Shown here piece by piece: positions 58,148-64,000 of a DNA stretch of 64,000 nucleotides. This DNA is from Haliscomenobacter sp. (GTDB taxonomy: Bacteria; Bacteroidota; Bacteroidia; Chitinophagales; Saprospiraceae). The stretch lies in the NCBI GenBank assembly GCA_016713275.1, contig JADJPL010000004.1, positions 372,001 to 436,000 of the forward strand, in the 5' to 3' direction. The position numbers were made by a program, and so were the translations under genes. The notes beneath the pieces are model-generated. The model saw only the letters and a program-made list of their open reading frames with translations, was not told the origin of the DNA and ran no database searches. Each line of letters opens with the position of its first letter. Positions within the stretch are counted from its first letter, which is position 1.

Positions 58148-60567
58148 ATGATGCAAAAAACCGCTGCAAGGAAAACGCGCAGCCAATCCGCAGGCGTGGA
58201 AATGGTTTTGATAAGGAAACTGTTTTAAAAGACTTCGAGGTCTGCTGTATCAGCCGGGAAGCAAGTATCCTCGCCCGCAAAGAAGTGCTTACGGGCAAGG
58301 GAAAATTCGGCATTACCGGCGATGGCAAAGAAGTTCCGCAGGTTGCGCTGGCCAAAGTGTTCCGTCACGGCGACTTCCGTTCGGGATACTACCGCGATCA
58401 AACCTGGATGTTTGCCCTGGGCATCTCCAGCGTGGAAGATTTTTTTGCCCAACTCTATGCCGACCCGCACAACGACCCCTTCTCCGGAGGGCGGCAAATG
58501 AACAACCACTTTGCCACCCCGCTCATCGACCCCTCTACCGGAGCATGGACCGAGCACCTTGCCCAGTACAACGTCGTTTCGGACGTGTCCAATACCGGCG
58601 GGCAGATGGCGCGCGCCCTGGGCTTGGCCCTGGCGTCCAAACACTACCGCGAAAACCCGGCGCTGCATGCCTTTGATACCTTTTCCCATCAGGGGAACGA
58701 GGTTTGCTTTTGCACGATTGGCGATGCCAGTACCTCCGAAGGCGTTTTCTGGGAAACCGTCAACGCTGCTGGCGTCATGCAGGTTCCTTTAGCCATCTTT
58801 GTATGGGATGACGGTTATGGCATCTCCGTGCCCGTCGAATTGCAAACCACAAAAGGCAGCATCTCGGAAGCGCTCCGGGGGTTCCAGGCCGACGAAGAAA
58901 GGGAAGGCATTGATATTTACACCGCCAAAGCCTGGGACTACCCTGCCATGGTCCGGATGTTTACGGAAGGGATAGATACCATGCGCCAAACCCACCGCCC
59001 TGCGGTCTTTCACATCCAGGAAGTCACCCAGCCCCAGGGGCATTCTACCTCCGGGTCGCACGAACGGTATAAAAGCAAAGAGCGCCTGGCTTGGGAACAG
59101 GAAAACGACTGCATTGTGCGCATGGAGCAATGGATACTCGCCGAAGGCATGGCCACGGCAGAAGAAATCCAGGCGATCCACGCCAAAGCCAAAAAATCTA
59201 CGCGAGACAGCCGCGACCGGGCCTGGAAAGCGTTCCAGGCGCCCATTCAGGAGCGGCTTTCCGCCCTGAAAGCCATGGTCAAAGGGTTTCCCGATCAGGA
59301 CCTGATTACCGCAGCCCTCAAAAAGGAGATCCTTAGGCCCGGCCACCAGCTGATCAGCGAAATCCTGGTCCATGCCCGCCGGCTGTTTTACCATACCGTG
59401 GGCCTCCAGGAACCGGCGCGGGACCAACTGCTCCAGTGGATACGCCAGATTGAGCAGGAAAGCGGCGCCCATTACCACTCCAATTTGTATAGCGAAACCC
59501 CGCAGTCGGCCCTGCTTGTTCCTGCAATCCCCCCGGTGTATGAAGATAACAGCCCGATGAAAAACGGGTTTGAGATCCTGAACACCTTCTTCGACAAAGC
59601 TTTGCCCGCGACCCCAGGATGGTAGCTTTTGGTGAAGACGTTGGCCATATTGGCGACGTCAATCAGGGATTGCCGGATTGCAGAAAAATATGGCAAACAA
59701 CGGATTTACGATACCGGCATCCGGGAATGGACCATCATGGGCCAAGCCATCGGTTTGTCCATGCGCGGACTACGACCGATCGCCGAAATCCAATACCTCG
59801 ATTACCTCATCTACGGCCTGGAACCGCTTACCGACGACCTGGCCACGCTGCGGTACCGCAGCAACGGCATCCAGCGGGCGCCGGCTATTATCCGTACCCG
59901 GGGCCACCGCCTGGAAGGCATCTGGCACGCGGGCTCCCCGATCGGCATGATCCTGAACTCCCTGCGCGGCATCTACGTGCTCGTGCCCAGAAACATGACC
60001 CAGGCAGCCGGGTTTTACAACACCATGCTCCAATCCGACGACCCGGCGCTTATTATCGAAAGCCTGAACGGATACCGCCTCAAGGAAAAACTTCCCGAAA
60101 ATATCGGCGAGTATACCGTGCCCCTTGGCGTACCCGAAGTCCTCCGGGAAGGCCGCGACGTCACTCTGGTCACTTATGGCTCCTGCGTCCGGATTGCCCA
60201 GGCCGGCGCCGGCCTGCTCGAACAAGCGGGTATTTCCGTAGAACTCATCGACGTGCAGTCCCTTCTGCCCTTCGATCTGGACCATCGCATCGCACAATCC
60301 CTCCAAAAAACCAACCGCCTGGTCGTCATGGATGAAGACGTTCCCGGCGGCGCCTCCGCCTACATCCTCCAGCAGATCCTGGAAGTCCAGGGAGCATACC
60401 GGTATCTCGATTCCGCTCCCGTGACCCTCAGCGCGCACCCACACCGTCCGCCCTATGGCTCCGACGGCGACTATTTCAGCAAGCCCAATGCCGAAGATGT
60501 GTTCGAAACCGTCTACCAAATGATGCATGAAGCCGACCCGGGGAAGTTTGAGGCGTTGAGGGGTTAG
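58148..60567 (+). CDS. Fused E1 alpha/beta 2-oxo acid dehydrogenase (frameshifted)
   Basis: The alpha half has GRQMNNHFATPLIDP, SHQGNEVCFCTIGDASTSEG and FVWDDGYGIS (thiamine-diphosphate site). The beta half has MVAFGEDVGHIGDVNQG, TIMGQAIGLSMRGLRPIAEI and QSLLPFDLDHRIAQSLQKTN. The two halves form one polypeptide of about 806 codons, as in Bacteroidota branched-chain or pyruvate-type E1 enzymes. Frames change near 58195, 59615 and 59665; restoring bases gives RDPRMVAFGEDVG across the join. No E2 or E3 gene is nearby. Which 2-oxo acid is used cannot be told; the start (58148 or 58151) is uncertain. Confidence 0.9.
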
Positions 60568-60607
60568 GGCGTTTGGGGCGTTGGGGCGTTTAGGCGTTGG
60601 GGCGTTG
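60560..60607. repeat. Short array of GGCGTTGG/GGCGTTTA units
   Basis: About six 8-9 bp units overlap the stop codon of the E1 gene, so its last residues (EALRG) are encoded by repeat-like sequence. Confidence 0.65.
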
Positions 60608-60628
60608 ATTACAAAGGCAATACAAGGG

Positions 60629-60994
60629 CCCCCCTTGGAGGCTAATCTTGTAGTGTTTTTTCCTAACCTATGGTTTGGTGCAGTCCAGCTTCCCTTTTGC
60701 CCCTGGCCTCGGGGTTTGTTCTTTTTTTGTTCGCCCAAAAAAAGAACCAAAAAAAGGGCGCTCCTTCGCCCTACCGCTCCGTGGCAAACGCCTTCGCTTT
60801 ATGGGCTTCAACCGCTTGGAACGGCCAGGCATTGCGTTTATCCTGCATCCCAAGCGATTGACCCCATAAGGCGATCCCGTTCTTCGAACGGGAACGGCGT
60901 TTCCCACGGGCTCCGGGCTGCGGAGGGCAATTCACAGACAAGCCATTAGTTATGAAAAATACTACAAGATTAGCTTTGGAGGGGGCTAGGGGGA
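60629..60994. repeat. MITE-like element, long copy (about 366 bp)
   Basis: The ends CTAATCTTGTAGTGTTTTT and AAAAATACTACAAGATTAG are inverted repeats with flanking C- and G-runs. The interior shares the GTTCTTTTTTTG hairpin with the copy at 52071. It carries about 130 bp of extra central sequence (about 60770-60925), including GTTCTTCGAAC-type symmetry. It fills most of the gap between the E1 and yceI-like genes. Confidence 0.8.
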
Positions 60995-61192
60995 GGCCAG
61001 TCCCCGAGGCCAAGACTTTATGCAGTTCTTCTTAACCCCTGTCCCCCGGGCCTTCGTTTTCCCTCCCGCGCAGAAGTATTTGTCGGTCGCCCGACCGGGG
61101 TAAAATTTCCTTGTACTTACATCGTTTATCTCAAATACCTTACGCCATAACATCCAAACGCCTTAACGCATTTCACATAAACCATATTCCCT

Positions 61193-61756
61193 ATGAAAAC
61201 CACCCTTTTTTTGACCATTCTGTTCGCCAGCGCCGTTGCCCCTCTTTTTGGGCAGGGTAAATTTTTCAGCCGGGAAGGGCATATTTTCTTCGATGCCACG
61301 TCCAACAGGTCGCTGGAAGTCGTTGAAGCCAATAACCGGGCCGTATCCAGCGTAGTGGACATGGCAACGGGGCAAATGGAGTTTGCCGCCCTGATCAAAT
61401 CGTTCCGCTTTGAACGGGCGCTGATGGAAGCGCATTTCAACGAGAACTACCTGGAAAGTACCAAATACCCCAAAGCGGTATTCAAAGGCAAAATTGCCGA
61501 CCTGAAAGCAGTCAACCTCGCGAAAGACGGGACCTACCCCGTCAAGGTAAACGGGCAATTGACCATGCACGGGGTGACCAAACCCCTGAACGCCGACGCC
61601 AACCTGACGGTGAAAGGCGGACAAATCACTACCGGCAAATCGGCGTTCTCCCTCACCCTGGCGGATTTCGGGATCAAAATTCCTTCGTTGGTTGCGGATA
61701 AAGTAGCCAAGGTCGTCAAGGTGGAAATTAGCGTGCCGTATCAGGCGCTTAAATAG
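61193..61756 (+). CDS. YceI-family periplasmic protein
   Basis: The 187-residue protein has a signal peptide (LFLTILFASAVAPLFGQ) and the YceI lipocalin-like body: FSREGHIFFDATSNRSLEVV, MEFAALIKSFRFERALMEAH, YLESTKYPKAVFKGKI and YPVKVNGQLTMHGVTKPLNA. The family binds polyprenoid or other lipid-like molecules. The frame is intact. The next repeat array shares the G of its stop codon. Confidence 0.92.
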   Translation: MKTTLFLTILFASAVAPLFGQGKFFSREGHIFFDATSNRSLEVVEANNRAVSSVVDMATGQMEFAALIKSFRFERALMEAHFNENYLESTKYPKAVFKGKIADLKAVNLAKDGTYPVKVNGQLTMHGVTKPLNADANLTVKGGQITTGKSAFSLTLADFGIKIPSLVADKVAKVVKVEISVPYQALK

Positions 61757-61838
61757 ACGGTGGACGGTGGACGGTGGACGGGAGACGGTGGACGGGAGGA
61801 TTTCCCCGTCAACCGTCAACCGTCAACCGTCAACCGTC
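61757..61838. repeat. Inverted pair of 7-bp arrays (GACGGTG then CCGTCAA)
   Basis: About five GACGGTG units follow the yceI-like stop. After a loop of about 15 bp there are five CCGTCAA units that run into the 3' end of the convergent DUF1835 gene. The arms can pair, so the element may act as a shared terminator. Confidence 0.85.
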
Positions 61839-62546
61839 TAAACTGCGTGTCTCCCATCCCGTAAATTCCTTCGCGTTCGGAGAAGGCGGCGAACAGGTTG
61901 GCAAATCCGGTGATGCCTTCTGTTTGGAGTTGTTGGACCACCTTTTCGATATGGCCTTTGGTTTTGCGGGCGATCTCGGCTTCGACTACTTCCTGAAGGT
62001 AAGGCAAGCCGGGCACGGGGCTTGCGGCCAGGACGCGCATTCGGTCAAAATCCTGCTGGCTATAGGCTTCCCACATGGCCGCGCCTGTCCGTATGGTTCC
62101 GGCATCCAGAAGAAACCGTTTTTCAAAGCAATCCCGGAGGGCTTTTTCGTCCATCCCCCCAAATCCCCTCCAAAGGTCGTGCTGTTTGCGGGAAGCGGGA
62201 TATACCCGGTATACTTTCCCGATGGGTTCGGGTCTCGAATCCAATACCGACAGTACATACCACAAGTTGGCCTGGCAGAACAAGTCGTATTCGAACCACA
62301 AATGGAGTTCGCTGTCCGCCGGCAAGTCCAGCAGCCGGTCGAAAGCTTCTGTGGCATAGGGATGGTACGCCGGGCCGGGCTCATAGTCCGAGGCAATAAA
62401 TTCAGCCCTCGTTTCCCTGAACGTTTGCCCTCCGGGGCAAGCAATGGACCGTCGATCAGGCATTCCCGGCATACCAGAAACGAACCGGGAAGAGCTAGCC
62501 CGCTGCAGGCTTCCGCCAGGGCGTCTCCGTTGAATAGATGCGTCAT
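61816..62546 (-). CDS. DUF1835-domain protein (frameshifted)
   Basis: The start MTHLFNGDALAEACSGLALP and CRECLIDGPLLAPEG is the DUF1835 signature. The body continues as FRETRAEFIASDYEP, SELHLWFEYDLFCQANLWYV and a helical C-terminal part. A lost G near 62435 (GGG for GGGG) splits it; joined length is about 243 residues. The last six codons (LTVDG and stop) come from the CCGTCAA repeat array. The function of the family is unknown. Confidence 0.82.
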
Positions 62547-62598
62547 GCGTTTAGGCGTTTAGGGCGTTTAGGTATTTAGGAGTTGAGGCGTTTGAACT
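62547..62598. repeat. Array of GTTTAGGC units upstream of the DUF1835 gene
   Basis: About six 8-9 bp units (GTTTAGGC, GTTTAGGGC, GTTTAGGT) start at the base next to the DUF1835 start codon and form its mRNA leader. Confidence 0.7.
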
Positions 62599-62600
62599 GC

Positions 62601-62670
62601 CTGTTCGCCGTCCCGCAATAAGCGGGATCAGATTCCGTGCGGAACTATCAGCCGGTCCCCTGACCGGCGT
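62601..62670. repeat. REP-like two-hairpin element
   Basis: A single forward copy with both hairpins: TCCCGCAATAAGCGGGA and GCCGGTCCCCTGACCGGC. It lies in the divergent gap between the DUF1835 gene and tex. Confidence 0.85.
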
Positions 62671-62851
62671 CTGGTTTGATGCGCCGCCTCAAAGAAGCCT
62701 CTGCTGGTTGCCAGCTGGGGCGCCGGTTCTGGAGACAGTTCAAAAATAGCGTTTCCGGTGGAAATCCTTCTACTCCACGGGTTAAGGATTTGTTACTGTT
62801 TAGCTCAAGCATTTTACGCCAACCGCCCTAACGCACTAACGGATAAACGTC

Positions 62852-62859
62852 TATCTTTG
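62852..62859 (+). promoter_or_regulatory. -7 promoter element of tex
   Basis: TATCTTTG matches TAnnTTTG and lies 22 bp before the tex ATG. No clear -33 TTTG was found. Confidence 0.4.
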
Positions 62860-62881
62860 CCCTCCCTGAAAAACAAACGAC

Positions 62882-64000
62882 ATGAGCGCTGTCTACGTAA
62901 ACAACCTATCCAGAGCGTTGGGCCTTCCTGCCTGGAAAGTGGAGAATACCCTTGCCTTATTGAACGAAGGGGCGACGATTCCCTTCATTGCCCGTTACCG
63001 GAAGGAGGCTACCGGTTCGCTCGACGAGGTCCAGGTGGCGGAGATCCAGAAGGAGTTCAAGCGATTGGAAGAACTGGACAAGCGGCGGGAGGCGATCCTG
63101 CACTCGATTGAAGAGCAGGGCAAGCTCACCGATGAATTGCGCCAAAAAATCGAGGCGGCGCATACCCTCACCGAACTCGAGGACCTATACCTCCCCTACA
63201 AGCCCAAGCGCAAAACCAGGGCCTCTGTGGCCCGGGAGCGCGGCCTGGAGCCTTTGGCCCGCCGCCTCTGGTTGCAGGTGGACACCGACAACCCCGAGAA
63301 GCTCGCCCAGGGGTACCTGACCGACGAGGTACCCACCGTGGCCGACGCCCTCCTGGGCGCCCGCGATATTCTGGCAGAGGAAGTCAACGAGAATCCGGAC
63401 GCCCGCAACCTGATGCGCTTTGTTTTTTCCAAAACCGCCCTCATCAAATCGAAGGTCGTCAAAGGCAAAGACGAAGCCGGAGCGAAGTACCGCGATTATT
63501 TCGACTACAGCGAGCCGTTGAAGGACTGCCCATCCCACCGCTTGCTGGCTATCCGCCGGGGCGAAGAAGAGGACATCCTGCGGGTGCTGATCCTTCCGGC
63601 CGATGAAGAAGACGCCGTGCGCCAGCTCCAGGACCGGTTCGTCAAAGGCTATGGGCCGTCGAGCCAGCAGGTGGAACTCGCCATTCAGGATTGCTACGAA
63701 CGCCTGCTGAGCCCCTCGATCGAAACCGAGTTCCGCAACAGCTCCAAAGAGAAAGCCGATAAGGAGGCCATCGATGTTTTTGTCAAAAACCTCCGCCAGC
63801 TCCTTCTGGCGCCGCCCCTGGGCCAGAAGCGCGTTCTGGGCATCGACCCCGGCTTCCGCACCGGGTGCAAGGTGATTGTCCTGGACGCCAGCGGCAACTT
63901 CCTCGAGAACACCACCATCTACCCTCATCCGCCCCAGAACGACGACGCCGGCGCACGAAAAACCCTGGACTTTCTCGTCCAGAAGCACGGCATCGAAGCC
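62882..64000 (+). CDS. tex: RNA-binding transcriptional accessory protein Tex (3' end outside the window)
   Basis: 373 codons are open to the window edge without a frameshift. The N-terminal helical Tex region reads LLNEGATIPFIARYRKEATG and LTELEDLYLPYKPKRKTRAS. KSKVVKGKDEAGAKYRDYFD and HRLLAIRRGEEEDILRVLIL follow, and then the RNase-H-like YqgF domain begins (VLGIDPGFRTGCKVIVLD). The helix-hairpin-helix and S1 domains should follow beyond the window. Tex-family proteins act in transcription and RNA metabolism. Confidence 0.95.
   Translation, partial: MSAVYVNNLSRALGLPAWKVENTLALLNEGATIPFIARYRKEATGSLDEVQVAEIQKEFKRLEELDKRREAILHSIEEQGKLTDELRQKIEAAHTLTELEDLYLPYKPKRKTRASVARERGLEPLARRLWLQVDTDNPEKLAQGYLTDEVPTVADALLGARDILAEEVNENPDARNLMRFVFSKTALIKSKVVKGKDEAGAKYRDYFDYSEPLKDCPSHRLLAIRRGEEEDILRVLILPADEEDAVRQLQDRFVKGYGPSSQQVELAIQDCYERLLSPSIETEFRNSSKEKADKEAIDVFVKNLRQLLLAPPLGQKRVLGIDPGFRTGCKVIVLDASGNFLENTTIYPHPPQNDDAGARKTLDFLVQKHGIEA

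Noticed and set aside
59625..59640. Separate E1 alpha and E1 beta genes
   Set aside because: Restoring the lost base at the join gives continuous RDPRMVAFGEDVG; Bacteroidota have fused E1 enzymes of this length.
1..64000. tRNA or rRNA genes
   Set aside because: No cloverleaf with a GTTCGANNC-type T-arm or rRNA core sequence was noticed; a covariance search was not possible here.

Overview
The window reads as chromosomal DNA of a Bacteroidota bacterium, most likely of the Saprospiria type (Lewinella/Haliscomenobacter-like); the class is an inference. Support comes from a type IX secretion (CHU_C) C-terminal domain, a SusC/SusD pair, a FecR/ECF-sigma/TonB receptor cassette, DUF4249 and DUF4252 proteins, a fused E1 alpha/beta dehydrogenase, and -33/-7 promoters of the TTTG...TAnnTTTG type. 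No tRNA, rRNA, CRISPR array, phage or transposase gene was found.

Layout: 1-7400 is the 3' part of a giant repeat-rich surface protein. 7412-15784 is a minus-strand run: Crp regulator, DUF4249 lipoprotein, TonB receptor, FecR anti-sigma, ECF sigma, PAP2 phosphatase and LptF/G permease. 15955-18088 is a plus-strand operon: ECF sigma, membrane anti-sigma-like protein and two DUF4252 proteins. 18089-18940 is repeats plus a G/C-homopolymer block that looks like bad sequence. 19025-28185 carries a FadL-type porin, a BNR/VPS10-like protein, a prohibitin-like lipoprotein, an orphan, a methyltransferase and a Ppx/GppA phosphatase. 28331-32741 is susD/susC. 33136-34948 is typA. 35842-51855 is a complete minus-strand division and cell-wall cluster: mraZ, rsmH, ftsL-like, ftsI, murE, mraY, murD, ftsW, murG, murC, ftsQ, ftsA, ftsZ (no murF or ddl). 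52561-57904 holds a glycosyltransferase, small membrane proteins, a penicillin acylase and a DUF1573 protein. 58148-64000 holds the fused E1 dehydrogenase, YceI, a DUF1835 protein and the 5' part of tex.

Two facts dominate the reading. First, more than twenty genes, including essential single-copy genes (typA, rsmH, ftsI, murE, mraY, murD, murC), are split by one- or two-base indels, mostly in short homopolymers. Joined across the shift they have normal family length, so these are almost certainly sequencing errors; such genes are listed here as one CDS spanning the pieces. Second, the intergenic DNA is unusually rich in repeats: locus-specific 7-9 bp tandem arrays that begin or end at start and stop codons, a dispersed two-hairpin REP-like family, and a MITE-like element with inverted ends. 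These arrays, and a candidate small RNA at 57297-57362 with its own promoter and terminator, are the least explained features.
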